From Marinobacter sp. (lineage in GTDB: Bacteria; Pseudomonadota; Gammaproteobacteria; Pseudomonadales; Oleiphilaceae): DNA of 64,000 nt. The notes beneath the pieces are model-generated. The model did no database searches. It was given only the letters and a program-made list of their open reading frames with translations, and was not told the DNA's origin. Below are positions 8,736 to 17,490 of this stretch, in pieces. The stretch spans positions 49,018-113,017 of the forward strand of contig JAGYIS010000006.1 in the NCBI GenBank assembly GCA_018402255.1. The letters run 5' to 3'. Each line of letters starts with the position of its first letter. The stretch's first letter is position 1. Position numbers and translations under genes: made by a program.

Positions 8736-8763
8736 AGACGCTGCGACTGCAGCGTCTTTTACA
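8736..8763 (+). terminator. Terminator after the aminomutase-like gene
   Basis: AGACGCTGC pairs with GCAGCGTCT over a short GACT loop and is followed by TTTTAC. It lies about 60 bases after the stop at 8677. Confidence 0.8.
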
Positions 8764-9015
8764 TTTCTTTACATAAAAGTTGAGAATGCAGTAATTTCCA
8801 AAAGAAAGCGCCTCAATAGAACAAAATCAACAATATAGATACGACTACCCCCCCTCCCCGATTAACCAACATAGCAATCACCGGAGCGTCAGCGCCGCCG
8901 ACTTACCTCAGATGGGGTATGCCTACACGTTACGGATTATTTAGCTTCTTAATGCAATGACTGCAAATCCGACACGATAGCATTAGCACCAATTTTAACC
9001 CTGAAGGACATTCCG
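8764..9015 (+). other. AT-rich leader region of the repeat lipoprotein gene
   Basis: Apart from the terminator just before it, this stretch holds no gene. It is AT-rich with a short C-rich run (8849-8859) and leads into AAGGACATTCCG before the ATG at 9016. I could not identify a convincing -35/-10 pair or operator. Confidence 0.4.
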
Positions 9016-10986
9016 ATGAAGGTAAAACTAACGCTTCTGGCGTTGACGGTTGCGCTGTACGGATGCAGCGACAGCTCTTCCTCCCGAGCCCCGGAGGGCC
9101 CCGCAACATCCAATGTCAGCGGGGCAGTTACCAAAGGGCCGGTCGCGGGAGCAACCGTTAACGTCTTTGTCATGGATGAATCCGGGCAGGCCAGCGGTGA
9201 GCCAGTCGCCGGTCCGATTGTAACAGGCGGCAATGGAGACTGGTCGGTGGAAGTTCCGGACAATATAGCCCGCCCCCTGCTGGTGGTCGCAACCGGCGGC
9301 AGCTACACGGATGAAGCCACTGGAGGCAGTGTCGATGTGGGTGAGCGAAGCCTCAGCTCATTCCTGGCGGACGGCGCGACGACGTCATCCATAAGCCCTG
9401 CATCTGAAGTCGTCGTAAGGGCCGCACGCCGTTACCTCTCCAGTAACCCGGGCTCGTCTGTCAGCGAGGGCGTAGACAGCGGCCGCCGTACTCTGCAATC
9501 GTCTCTCGGCGCAAGCTTTGACCCCCTGACCGTGATCCCTAACCCCAGAGGAAGTGATACCGAGTCACGCCAGTACGCCGCGCTCCTTGGCGGCCTGTCG
9601 ACCCTGACCAATAACCAGACCCCGAGTGCAGACCCGCTGGACGCGGCACTGGCACTGGTGACGGATGCAAGCGACGGCGAGCTTGATGGTGAAGCTGACG
9701 GTCAACCGGTTGCTATTGGTGATTCCGGAGAAACGCTGCCCTCACTGAACGCGACCAATCTGACAGATGCCATCAACACCTACACCGCTGACCCGGAGAA
9801 CGGGGATTTCGATGACATCACCACCTTCTCGGTGTCCAGCTCAGTCACCGCAGGCTCTGGAACGGTAACACCTGAATCGGTATCGGTCTTTTCAGGGGCG
9901 GCCGTGACCTTCGACATCCTGCCGGCCACGGGACAGAATCTCGTCGGCACCCCACAGGGCTGCCCGGGTTCGCTTACCGACCTGACATTCACCACGGATC
10001 CGCTCGCGGCGGCCTGCACCCTGAGCGTCGCCTTCGAAACGGCCAACTACACCGTATCAGCTGTTGAAGTGACCGGTGGCACCACGAATCCACAAAGCCA
10101 GACCGTTGCTTTCAATCAGACCGCATCCATGGAGTTCAATGCCGAAACCGGTTACGACCTGGTGTCAGCCACCGGCTGTGGCGGCTCACTCATTGGCGCC
10201 ACCTACACCACCGGAGCGGTCACCGGCGACTGTACCGTTACCCCGGTATTTGAGCTGCAGCAGCAGACCGTCGCCATCAACATCACCGGTAACGGCACAA
10301 CCGATCCAGACACCCCTGTCTTAGTGGATTTTGGAGAGAAACTCGAAGTAACGCTGATTCCAGCGCAGGGCTTTGCTATCAGCGATGTAAGCACCAGCGA
10401 TGGTGATGTCTGCCCAGGCACGCTCAATGACGATCTATTTACCATTGACAGGGTCAGTGCCGACTGCGAGCTGAACGTGACTTACACCCCGGTGCTGTAT
10501 ACCGCCACGGTCTCGGTCTCCGGCCCCGGCAGCGCCACTCCGGCCAGCGCTGAGGGCACATTCGGTGACTCGGTTTCCTTCCAGCTGAATGCCGAAGAGG
10601 GCGCCGCCCTTGCGGACGCCAACGGCTGTAATGGAGCGCTCAGTGGCAACGTCTACACTACTGCCCCGCTGGACAGCAACTGTAACGTCACGGCGGAGTT
10701 CCGAACACTCTACACGGTGACCGCCACAGCGGGCGCCAACGGCTCCATCAGCCCGGGTTCGGTCACGGCGCTCGCGGGCGAGGCAAAGGAATTTACGGTC
10801 ACCCCAGACAGCGACTATCAGATCGACACGGTCACGGGTTGTGGTGGCAGCCTCACTGGCAATCGCTACCTGACCGCGGCAATTACCACCAATTGTGAGA
10901 TCAACGCAACCTTCACCGAAATCGAGAGCGACCTCCCCACGGCTGAGTGGGATGCGTTTAACTGGGATGAAGCCAGCTGGCAGTGA
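9016..10986 (+). CDS. Lipoprotein with five InlB-B-like beta repeats
   Basis: A 656-residue predicted lipoprotein. The signal peptide ends in the lipobox LYGC (Cys17). Residues ~30-110 resemble a carboxypeptidase-regulatory-like fold (VSGAVTKGPVAGATVNVFV). From ~271 to 636 there are five repeats of about 72 residues of the form YTV...GxGS/TxxPxS...F.V.P..GY.........GCxGSLxGxxYTT......C.V...F, similar to divergent InlB B-repeats. Each repeat holds a Cys pair that could form one disulfide per module. The C-terminus is Trp/Asp-rich (DAFNWDEASWQ). This architecture fits a surface or periplasmic adhesin-like protein; no substrate is inferable. A secreted protein gene follows 50 bases later. Confidence 0.75.
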   Translation: MKVKLTLLALTVALYGCSDSSSSRAPEGPATSNVSGAVTKGPVAGATVNVFVMDESGQASGEPVAGPIVTGGNGDWSVEVPDNIARPLLVVATGGSYTDEATGGSVDVGERSLSSFLADGATTSSISPASEVVVRAARRYLSSNPGSSVSEGVDSGRRTLQSSLGASFDPLTVIPNPRGSDTESRQYAALLGGLSTLTNNQTPSADPLDAALALVTDASDGELDGEADGQPVAIGDSGETLPSLNATNLTDAINTYTADPENGDFDDITTFSVSSSVTAGSGTVTPESVSVFSGAAVTFDILPATGQNLVGTPQGCPGSLTDLTFTTDPLAAACTLSVAFETANYTVSAVEVTGGTTNPQSQTVAFNQTASMEFNAETGYDLVSATGCGGSLIGATYTTGAVTGDCTVTPVFELQQQTVAINITGNGTTDPDTPVLVDFGEKLEVTLIPAQGFAISDVSTSDGDVCPGTLNDDLFTIDRVSADCELNVTYTPVLYTATVSVSGPGSATPASAEGTFGDSVSFQLNAEEGAALADANGCNGALSGNVYTTAPLDSNCNVTAEFRTLYTVTATAGANGSISPGSVTALAGEAKEFTVTPDSDYQIDTVTGCGGSLTGNRYLTAAITTNCEINATFTEIESDLPTAEWDAFNWDEASWQ

Positions 10987-11036
10987 GGCCATTGGCAAAC
11001 ATTTGACAGAACATCAAGAAATACGAGGAATTAACC

Positions 11037-11708
11037 ATGAAAAAATTCATTATCGCAGGCCTCACCGCAGCCATGGTCAGCACGGCAGCTATGGCCGAAG
11101 TCACCGGTTACACACCCGCGATTTCTGGTGAGGCGGCAACAGCCGCCGCCATCAACGCCAACTTTGACGCGCTGATCGGCACCATCAACCAGAACAGCGC
11201 ACGCCTGGATGCTCTGGAGAGCTATGATATTTCAGGGAAGACTTACAACTACAAGGAAATTTCGTTCATCAACGCTGCTGAAACCTACGGATCCATCGAC
11301 AGTGAGCCAGGCGGAACCACCAGCCCCAGGGCTGCTGGTTTTGTCAGGCTGGGCATTCTTACCGTGAATGGCACTCTCGCCTTCAACGCCGACAGGAGCG
11401 TAGGTGTAACCATCAGCGAACGTGAAGTGGAGATGTTCGTGAACCCTGCCAGTGACATTGGCCTGGTTGAAAACGGCACCTTCTCAGAAACCGCAACCTG
11501 GACGCAGACTGGCAGCACCGTAACCGCAACCTTCCCGGATGGCTTTAGCCTTGATTTCCAGGTTTCGAAAGGCGCCAACACTATAACTGCAATGATCGAG
11601 AACGAGACGGAACTGGAGGATACCCAGACCGATCCCGACTTCGGAACCTACCGCCTCTTCAGCACCGAGGCCGCACTGTCGGTCGGCATTTTGATCGAAG
11701 AAGAGTGA
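11037..11708 (+). CDS. Secreted protein of unknown function
   Basis: A 223-residue protein with a clear signal peptide (MKKFIIAGLTAAMVSTAAMA) cleaved before EVTGYTP. Residues ~33-60 (AATAAAINANFDALIGTINQNSARLDALES) are predicted to form a short amphipathic helix or coiled coil, a segment often found before beta-rich tail or stalk domains. The rest is Ser/Thr/Asn-rich and beta-like, with no Cys in the mature part. AGGAATTAACC precedes the ATG. It lies 50 bases after the repeat lipoprotein and is probably cotranscribed with it, so the two may act together at the cell surface. The family is not recognised. Confidence 0.7.
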   Translation: MKKFIIAGLTAAMVSTAAMAEVTGYTPAISGEAATAAAINANFDALIGTINQNSARLDALESYDISGKTYNYKEISFINAAETYGSIDSEPGGTTSPRAAGFVRLGILTVNGTLAFNADRSVGVTISEREVEMFVNPASDIGLVENGTFSETATWTQTGSTVTATFPDGFSLDFQVSKGANTITAMIENETELEDTQTDPDFGTYRLFSTEAALSVGILIEEE

Positions 11709-11716
11709 CTCAAGCC

Positions 11717-11747
11717 CTGGGTGCCGAGCTCTCTGTACGGCACCCAG
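11717..11747 (+). terminator. Hairpin ending the lipoprotein/secreted-protein unit
   Basis: CTGGGTGCCG and CGGCACCCAG form a perfect 10-bp stem around an 11-base loop, nine bases after the stop; the following CTTTAT is a weak T tract. Confidence 0.65.
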
Positions 11748-11943
11748 CTTTATAGCTCTGTTGAACCACCTGTCAGAATCTGCACCCTGATCTGCACAAA
11801 CTGCAACTACCCCTTCGGCCCCCGCTACGCCGGGCCCATTATGCCGCACCCATCGACAGGGTTACCCTGTGAACTGGCTAACGCTCCCGCCCTGTGCTTA
11901 ACTCCAAACCTGATATGTACAAAAAAACAACAGGAGCTGCGTT

Positions 11944-13077
11944 TTGCGACACCTATGGACAACAGCCCCACAACTGTTGGACGAGCTCTATGAACAAACA
12001 ACCACTCAGGGACAGTGGCCTCAGTTTTTGAGCCGCCTGGCCGGGGTGTTTGGTTCCGAAACTGCAACGCTCCGGCTGACCGACCTGCATGATCCACTGG
12101 TGTACCAATCCCACACCACGGGGTTCCACCAGGCAACCAATCAGTACTATGAAAACCAGGCCGTAGACCGAGATCCTTTCCGGGATGCACTGGCCAGCGC
12201 AGATCTGGGCAAGGTGCTCACCTCTGACCAGATCATCAGCGACCAACACTTCAGCGCATCGCACCACTATCAGTTCGTGTTCCGGCCAAACGGCAACTTT
12301 TACGCCATGGGTACCCAATTCGACCGGCATGACGGTCAGGGGCTACATATCGGTATTCATCGCCCGCACAGGAAGGGGCCCTATTCAGCGGCAGAAGCGG
12401 CATTACTGGAACAGTTCAGCCCGCATTTCCGGCGGGTAGCCAGATTGTCCAGACTTTTCGGAGATCTTAACCAGGCGCTGGAGCAATCACGGGCCGCGAT
12501 GGACCACCTCGCCTTCGGTGCCTGGTACATGGACGCAAAACTCAACATTCAGTGGATGAACAAGACCGCCGAGGAGGTCTTTGCCTCCCGAAGTTTTAGG
12601 CTCGAACTTCGAGGTAATCATCTTACCGTTAATGCCCCACAGTCCGCACAAGCGATACGGAAGCTGGCAAAGAGCCTTGTTGAGCGAAAGGCCAGCTCTG
12701 AAACGGTTCGGCTGGGGGCAACCGGGGCCTCTCTGCTAATGACTCTGGCAACCCCAGCCCCAAGTTCCCACTATCACGCTACCCGCTCAAATGGCACCGG
12801 CATCCTGTGCTTCCTGCTGGACCCAAACCAGCCGAACCCCGTCAACCAGAGACATCTCAAGACCCTCTATCTGCTTACGCCCGCAGAACTGCGGCTGGTT
12901 TCATTGCTGGTGCAGGGCCTCGATGTTGGTGAATCCAGTGCCGCGCTGGAAATCTCTCCACACACCGCCAGAACCCAGCTCAAATCTATCATGCAGAAAA
13001 CCGGCGTTAACAGTCAGGCAAACCTCCAACGCAAACTCCTGATCTGCAGCCACCTGTTGCGAACCACCCATGATTGA
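11944..13077 (+). CDS. LuxR-family transcriptional regulator
   Basis: A 377-residue regulator. The C-terminal ~60 residues (LTPAELRLVSLLVQGLDVGE to NLQRKLLI) form a GerE/LuxR-type helix-turn-helix. The middle part (AFGAWYMDAKLNIQWMNKTAEEVF) looks like a small PAS-type sensor. The N-terminus has no recognised ligand domain and no phospho-acceptor receiver domain. The start is TTG at 11944, with AGGAG seven bases upstream; no ATG is available until deep inside the gene. It overlaps the next gene by eight bases, so regulator and hydrolase are translationally coupled. The signal sensed is unknown, but the coupling suggests a link to the hydrolase's substrate. Confidence 0.82.
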   Translation: MRHLWTTAPQLLDELYEQTTTQGQWPQFLSRLAGVFGSETATLRLTDLHDPLVYQSHTTGFHQATNQYYENQAVDRDPFRDALASADLGKVLTSDQIISDQHFSASHHYQFVFRPNGNFYAMGTQFDRHDGQGLHIGIHRPHRKGPYSAAEAALLEQFSPHFRRVARLSRLFGDLNQALEQSRAAMDHLAFGAWYMDAKLNIQWMNKTAEEVFASRSFRLELRGNHLTVNAPQSAQAIRKLAKSLVERKASSETVRLGATGASLLMTLATPAPSSHYHATRSNGTGILCFLLDPNQPNPVNQRHLKTLYLLTPAELRLVSLLVQGLDVGESSAALEISPHTARTQLKSIMQKTGVNSQANLQRKLLICSHLLRTTHD

Positions 13078-13903
13078 ACGAACCCTTACTCTCCGGGATG
13101 GCCGGCAGCTGACTTTTGCTGAGATCGGAGTTGGCCCCACCTGGCTTCATTGTCATGGCATACCCGGCTCCCGACACGAGCTCAGCCACCTGGAGTACCA
13201 GCTTACAAACCAGGGCTTACGTATCATTATTCCCGACAGACCCGGCTATGGGAAAAGCACCATTTGCCAGGACTATTCCTTTAAACGACATACCGAAGAC
13301 CTTGCCGAACTGGCTGACCATCTGCGCCTCCGGCATTTCAGCCTGTCAGGTTTTTCCGGTGGTGGTGTATTTGCCCTGACCACAGCCGCTGTACTCGGCA
13401 CCCGGGTTACCGAAATACGCCTGGCGGCGACGCCAGCCGTGCCACTTATGCCCTCAGGTTGCATGCATGCCGCTGAACTGACCACGAACGCATGGCGGTC
13501 GGCCATGGAAGACAGAAGCAGACTGGCAAGCGAACTGACCCCACTTTGTGAAGACGCCAAGGGCATGTCAGCGGCTCTGCGGCAGTCATCTGGCGAGCCG
13601 GATGCGACCTACCTGGCAGCGCCCGCCGTTCGCCCGTACTTTGAGCAAAGCACCGTAACCGCACTATCCCAAGGTGCAACCACTGCAGCCGCCGCCCTCG
13701 CCCGGGACACCGCCCTGATGGTTCACGACTGGGGAAACGGCGTCGCCGACCTGGATCAACCCATACAGCTGCTACACGGCACCCAGGACCAGCTTGTGCA
13801 CCTTCCACATCAGGAGGCGTTGGCGAACTACCTGCCCAACGCCAAAACCCGAATCATCCCCGAAACCGGCCACTATGGGTTGCTCAAGGAGATCTGGCGT
13901 TAA
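13070..13903 (+). CDS. Alpha/beta hydrolase
   Basis: A 277-residue single-domain alpha/beta hydrolase with no signal peptide, so probably cytoplasmic. The oxyanion motif is HCHGIPGSR (~27), the nucleophile elbow GFSGGG (~94), an acid is likely in LHGTQDQLV, and the catalytic His is in ETGHYG near the C-terminus. It starts eight bases inside the LuxR regulator gene, which indicates an operon of two. The closest families are general esterases and homoserine-lactone or epoxide hydrolase relatives; the substrate cannot be named. Three inverted repeats lie immediately downstream. Confidence 0.82.
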   Translation: MIERTLTLRDGRQLTFAEIGVGPTWLHCHGIPGSRHELSHLEYQLTNQGLRIIIPDRPGYGKSTICQDYSFKRHTEDLAELADHLRLRHFSLSGFSGGGVFALTTAAVLGTRVTEIRLAATPAVPLMPSGCMHAAELTTNAWRSAMEDRSRLASELTPLCEDAKGMSAALRQSSGEPDATYLAAPAVRPYFEQSTVTALSQGATTAAAALARDTALMVHDWGNGVADLDQPIQLLHGTQDQLVHLPHQEALANYLPNAKTRIIPETGHYGLLKEIWR

Positions 13904-13967
13904 TGTAAAGCCAAATACCCCTTTTGCCTATTGACTTGTCAAAAATAAAGCAATCCAAAACATTATA

Positions 13968-14004
13968 TTTTACAGCAATTTACACTTATAAAATTGCTGT
14001 AAAA
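13968..14004. repeat. Perfect inverted repeat 1 (14-bp arms)
   Basis: TTTTACAGCAATTT (13968-13981) and AAATTGCTGTAAAA (13991-14004) are exact reverse complements around nine bases. It is AT-rich and lies 64 bases after the hydrolase stop. It may act as a bidirectional terminator or an operator. Confidence 0.75.
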
Positions 14005-14017
14005 CCATTAACAGCCT

Positions 14018-14065
14018 AACGTTTCCTGTAGCCCAATTATACGTAATCGGGCTACAGGAAACGTT
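14018..14065. repeat. Perfect inverted repeat 2 (17-bp arms)
   Basis: AACGTTTCCTGTAGCCC (14018-14034) and its exact reverse complement (14049-14065) enclose 14 bases. Inside, ATTA and TAAT can extend the stem past one A/C mismatch to a four-base loop, giving a hairpin of over 20 pairs. No T run follows on either side, so it is not an ordinary terminator. Confidence 0.8.
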
Positions 14066-14118
14066 GCCCAGGGATGATCCAGACTACTCGCCATCACCCC
14101 GGCCGATGTTCCTGTTTC

Positions 14119-14143
14119 CCCGGCACTGGATTGCAGTGCCGGG
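14119..14143. repeat. Perfect inverted repeat 3 (10-bp arms)
   Basis: CCCGGCACTG and CAGTGCCGGG form a perfect stem around a five-base loop, 30 bases before the lipoprotein start at 14173. It would lie in that gene's 5' leader. Confidence 0.75.
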
Positions 14144-14172
14144 CTCAAAAACTAATGACAACGGAAACAGTG

Positions 14173-16062
14173 ATGTTCAAAAAAAATACTTTGCTACGCG
14201 CTTTGATTGCTGCAGGACTGACAACGGGTTTGGCTGCTTGTGGTGGCGGATCTTCTTCTGGCGGCAGCGCCGCCGATCAACCCCCAGGTGGTGAAAATCC
14301 GCCAGCAGGGGCGGAATTGACAGGCCAGTTTGTCGACAGTCCTGTCGGAGGACTCGAGTACCTTCGTTCGAACAAGGGCTCTGAGGTCTACCTGACCAAC
14401 GACAACGGCGAGTTCATCTATCAGGACGGCGAAACGGTCACCTTTAAAATCGGCCAACTGACCCTTGGCTCAACCCAGGGTGGCGCCGTCGTCTCACCGC
14501 GCAATCTCGCATCGGAAGCCGGCGCCATTAACGTTGCCCGCGTGCTTCAAACACTTGACGAAGATGGTGATCCTACCAACGGTATTACTATTTCCGCAGA
14601 TGTCAGAAGCAAAGCGGCCAAGGCGACTACCCCAAGAAATATCGCTGAAACTGCTAACCTGGACACTATCGAAGCCGAGATCACAGGCCTGGCGTCTGAC
14701 GCCGGCACATCGCTTGTGTCTGCAGACGAAGCTGAAGCTCACCTCGATGAAACACTGACAAGCATCTCTGGTTCAGATGTAACAAGCTGCTCAGACGACG
14801 GGGCCGAACAACTCGCTGTCAGTGACTTTCATGACCTCACAATCGGCATGATCGCTGATGACGAAACCCTGTTGTTCCAATTCAATTCCGACAACACCTT
14901 CACCGAATACAACAGCGGTGATGACGAGTCTATCGGTGCGGTTACCTGGGATGGTAACTGGGCATTCGAACGAACAACTCAGCGCCTTAGCCTGGACTTC
15001 ACTAACGAATACGGCGAACAGGATGGGGATGAGTTCCGCATCTGTGCAGCGGGCAGTCGCGTAATCGCTGAACCTGAAGATGGCACAGCCTACCTCTACA
15101 AACTCAATGACGCCGTCAACGAAACCCGGGCAGCTGGCACCTACCTGCTGCAATACCCGGATGAGACCGGCGCCATCATGACGCTGAAAGAAAATACAGG
15201 TCTGGATTACTTCCAGGGTGAGGATGCGTTTACAGCCACAAACGCCCTTACTTTTGGCGCCGGCACAGCAACCATCGCCTGGGGCGGAGACGAACCCGAC
15301 GATGAACTTTACTTCCTATCTGGTCAGGCTACCCGAACCGCAATCTATCTGGACTTTGGCGAGGACGGCAGCTTCTCCCGAATTGGGGTTGCGAAAAGCA
15401 CCGCTCCTATCTTGAACGCATTGCCCAATGAGACAGATCTTGAAGGCCAAACCCTGGTCTACCGCTCAGATGAAAAGAACTATGTTGTCATCTTCCGGTT
15501 CAACGAAAACGGCGAGTACGAGGACATCTACAACGATAGTTTCAACCGTGAAACAGGGGAGCGAAATGCTGCAGGCATCACCAGAGGCACATGGAGCATC
15601 ACCGAAGGCGTCCTGAAGCTTGAGGAAGGTAACGGCGAGTTTGAAGAACTTCGCATTGCTAAGGCAAGGACGAAGCTCTACACAGCGGTATTGTCTGAGA
15701 CCGTTTATGACTTTGGTGGCAACCTTGTTGAACTGACTGACGATCAAAACCGGATCGAGTCTATTTCAGTAACCAAAGACCTGACTCCGGCCAACTTCAC
15801 CGGCACATACTCCATCAACATCCCTACTGAAAATCAGATCGAAACCCTCGTCATCAGCGATGGCGGATCATGCGATTATTCCGGTAGTGGATGTAACTGG
15901 ACTATCGATGAGACTGGCGCCGGCATTATAACCTTTGGTTCCGGCCAAGACGAAAAGGGATACATCTGGCAAATGGCTGACCGAGCCGGTGGTTACGCGT
16001 TCGTGATGACGCGAGAGAGCAATCCAGACGATGTTGAACCAGGTTTCATGACACGCAACTAA
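14173..16062 (+). CDS. Large lipoprotein of unknown function
   Basis: A 629-residue predicted lipoprotein. The signal peptide MFKKNTLLRALIAAGLTTGL ends in the lipobox LAAC (Cys23), followed by a Gly/Ser/Pro-rich linker of ~25 residues. Residues ~50-170 contain the GQFVDSPVGGLEY...NDNGEFIYQDGETVTFKIGQLTLG pattern, found at the start of many marine gammaproteobacterial surface lipoproteins. The remainder is acidic and beta-rich, with repeated Asp/Glu-rich turns (DDESIG, EDGSF, DEKGYIW) that suggest Ca-binding or solvent-exposed loops. ATG at 14173 is favoured because the signal peptide begins there; ATGs at 14155 and 14074 are also in frame. Three inverted repeats lie just upstream. Function unknown. 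Confidence 0.78.
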   Translation: MFKKNTLLRALIAAGLTTGLAACGGGSSSGGSAADQPPGGENPPAGAELTGQFVDSPVGGLEYLRSNKGSEVYLTNDNGEFIYQDGETVTFKIGQLTLGSTQGGAVVSPRNLASEAGAINVARVLQTLDEDGDPTNGITISADVRSKAAKATTPRNIAETANLDTIEAEITGLASDAGTSLVSADEAEAHLDETLTSISGSDVTSCSDDGAEQLAVSDFHDLTIGMIADDETLLFQFNSDNTFTEYNSGDDESIGAVTWDGNWAFERTTQRLSLDFTNEYGEQDGDEFRICAAGSRVIAEPEDGTAYLYKLNDAVNETRAAGTYLLQYPDETGAIMTLKENTGLDYFQGEDAFTATNALTFGAGTATIAWGGDEPDDELYFLSGQATRTAIYLDFGEDGSFSRIGVAKSTAPILNALPNETDLEGQTLVYRSDEKNYVVIFRFNENGEYEDIYNDSFNRETGERNAAGITRGTWSITEGVLKLEEGNGEFEELRIAKARTKLYTAVLSETVYDFGGNLVELTDDQNRIESISVTKDLTPANFTGTYSINIPTENQIETLVISDGGSCDYSGSGCNWTIDETGAGIITFGSGQDEKGYIWQMADRAGGYAFVMTRESNPDDVEPGFMTRN

Positions 16063-16077
16063 GGCTCTCAGCTTTCA

Positions 16078-16100
16078 GCAGGCCCGCTCCGGCGGGCCTG
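16078..16100. terminator. Bidirectional terminator between convergent genes
   Basis: CAGGCCCGC pairs with GCGGGCCTG around TCCG; it lies between the lipoprotein stop and the stop of the convergent HNH-type gene. Confidence 0.65.
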
Positions 16101-16101
16101 T

Positions 16102-16422
16102 TCATCGCCCCTTCTTCGGCACAAACCCTGCCGGCTTCTCCCGAATCCACCCCACAAACGTTCGCAACTCTTCCAGTTCCAGCAAGCGCTCTCGCGTGTT
16201 GTAGTGCAATCCCAACTCGTATTCTGAACAGGCTTTGTGAATGGCGTTATGGCAAGGCCGGCATACCCACAGTGTTCGGGTGATCAGCTCTTCTTTATCG
16301 AATAACTTCTGGAAACGCTTCTTGCGATGCAGGTGTTTGGGGATCAGGTGATGACGAGTGAGCTTGGCAACGGGGCGCTCGCACAATTCGCAGGTGTCGG
16401 GTTGTGGCGGGAGCTTGAGCAT
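16102..16422 (-). CDS. HNH-type zinc-finger protein
   Basis: A 106-residue protein with CELCER and WVCRPC Cys pairs (x2 spacing) and, between and after them, RHHLIPKHLH and HNAIH. This is the arrangement of a zinc-stabilised HNH/beta-beta-alpha-metal nuclease fold. The His-His before LIPK and the final His would be the metal-binding catalytic residues. Such small stand-alone proteins are often annotated as HNH endonucleases, but their role is mostly unknown and nuclease activity is not proven. It is not next to a restriction methylase or phage gene. It is transcribed with the downstream end facing the lipoprotein gene. Confidence 0.7.
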   Translation of the reverse strand: MLKLPPQPDTCELCERPVAKLTRHHLIPKHLHRKKRFQKLFDKEELITRTLWVCRPCHNAIHKACSEYELGLHYNTRERLLELEELRTFVGWIREKPAGFVPKKGR

Positions 16423-16493
16423 GGTGGGGTTATCAAAATAGTGGGCCGGACAACAGGGTCACCCGGCCTCGCGCTGAGCTGTCCGATGCGACA

Positions 16494-17357
16494 TCAGTGC
16501 ATCAGGGTGTACAGTTTCCTACGGTAGGTGCGCACATCCGGATTGTTATTACCGAGTTTCTCGAACAGTTCCACCAGCGTGGTTTTTGCCACGCCATCCT
16601 TATAGGTGCCGTCGGCCTGCATCAATCGAATCAGCAAATCCATCGCCTCGGCATTGTTCTCCTGCAACACCCTGTGCAGCGCCAGTTGGTGTAACGCTTC
16701 CGGGTCTTTCGGATTGGCTTCCAGTTTGGCCTCCAGTTCTGCCACCGGGGGCAATTCGCCGGACTGTTTTATAAATTTGATGCGCGCCGCCAGTTGTTTG
16801 GCTTTGTGTTGCAACTTTTCTTCCGGAGGCAGGCTTTCCAGTACCTGCTCGGCGGTTTCCAGGTCACCCTGTTCGGCTTTCAGCTGGGCCAGGTCGATCA
16901 GGACGTCCAGATTTTCTGGATCTTTCTGATTCATCTCGGTGAAGATCGCCAGCGCTCCGTCTACATCGCCGGCTTCCCATAGAGCGTGGGCTTTTTCATA
17001 AGGGTCTTCTGCCGGCACCTGGATGTGCTTTTCCAGAGTTTTACGGATTTCGCTTTCCGGTTGGGCGCCGTTAAAGCCATCCACCGCCTGACCATCCTTT
17101 ACCAGAATCACGGTCGGCAGGCTGCGCACGCCCAGTGAAGACGTCAGCTCTTGCTGCTCATCGGCGTTCACTTTGGCCAACAGAAAGTTGCCCTGGTACT
17201 CCTCCGCCAGCTTTTCCAGTATCGGTATCAGCTGCTTGCAGGGCGCGCACCATTCCGCCCACACATCGACCAGGATCGGCGTGGTGGCAGAGGCTTCCAT
17301 CACCTTCTGCTGAAAGTTGTCCATGGTGGCGTCAAAGATATAAGGCGAAGCGGTCAT
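16494..17357 (-). CDS. cnoX: Thioredoxin-TPR co-chaperone, CnoX/YbbN family
   Basis: A 287-residue cytoplasmic protein with an N-terminal thioredoxin domain (residues ~5-110) and C-terminal TPR-like helices (~118-280). CnoX holds unfolding proteins during oxidative (hypochlorous acid) stress and hands them to GroEL or DnaK. The thioredoxin site reads WCAPCK, with both cysteines. The E. coli protein has SQHC and lacks the first Cys, so this version could be redox-active. The cis-Pro motif LPTVILVKDG is present. It is divergent from the lon gene with 133 bases between, a sensible pairing of two protein-quality-control genes. Confidence 0.88.
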   Translation of the reverse strand: MTASPYIFDATMDNFQQKVMEASATTPILVDVWAEWCAPCKQLIPILEKLAEEYQGNFLLAKVNADEQQELTSSLGVRSLPTVILVKDGQAVDGFNGAQPESEIRKTLEKHIQVPAEDPYEKAHALWEAGDVDGALAIFTEMNQKDPENLDVLIDLAQLKAEQGDLETAEQVLESLPPEEKLQHKAKQLAARIKFIKQSGELPPVAELEAKLEANPKDPEALHQLALHRVLQENNAEAMDLLIRLMQADGTYKDGVAKTTLVELFEKLGNNNPDVRTYRRKLYTLMH

Positions 17358-17425
17358 AGATTTACCCGATTAAGAAAACGTTTAATGACTGTGGTATTGG
17401 GTCAAAGACTTAAAAATCAACCCAG

Positions 17426-17455
17426 CTTGAAATGCTGCAAGTTGCCGTCACATAG
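17426..17455 (+). promoter_or_regulatory. Candidate heat-shock (sigma-32) promoter of lon
   Basis: A perfect -35 CTTGAAA is followed after 15 bases by TCACATAG, which matches five of eight positions of CCCCATNT. It is on the strand and distance expected for lon, a classic heat-shock gene. Confidence 0.35.
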
Positions 17456-17490
17456 AGTTTTAAACACCCACGCCTTGAGAGCAACACGGT

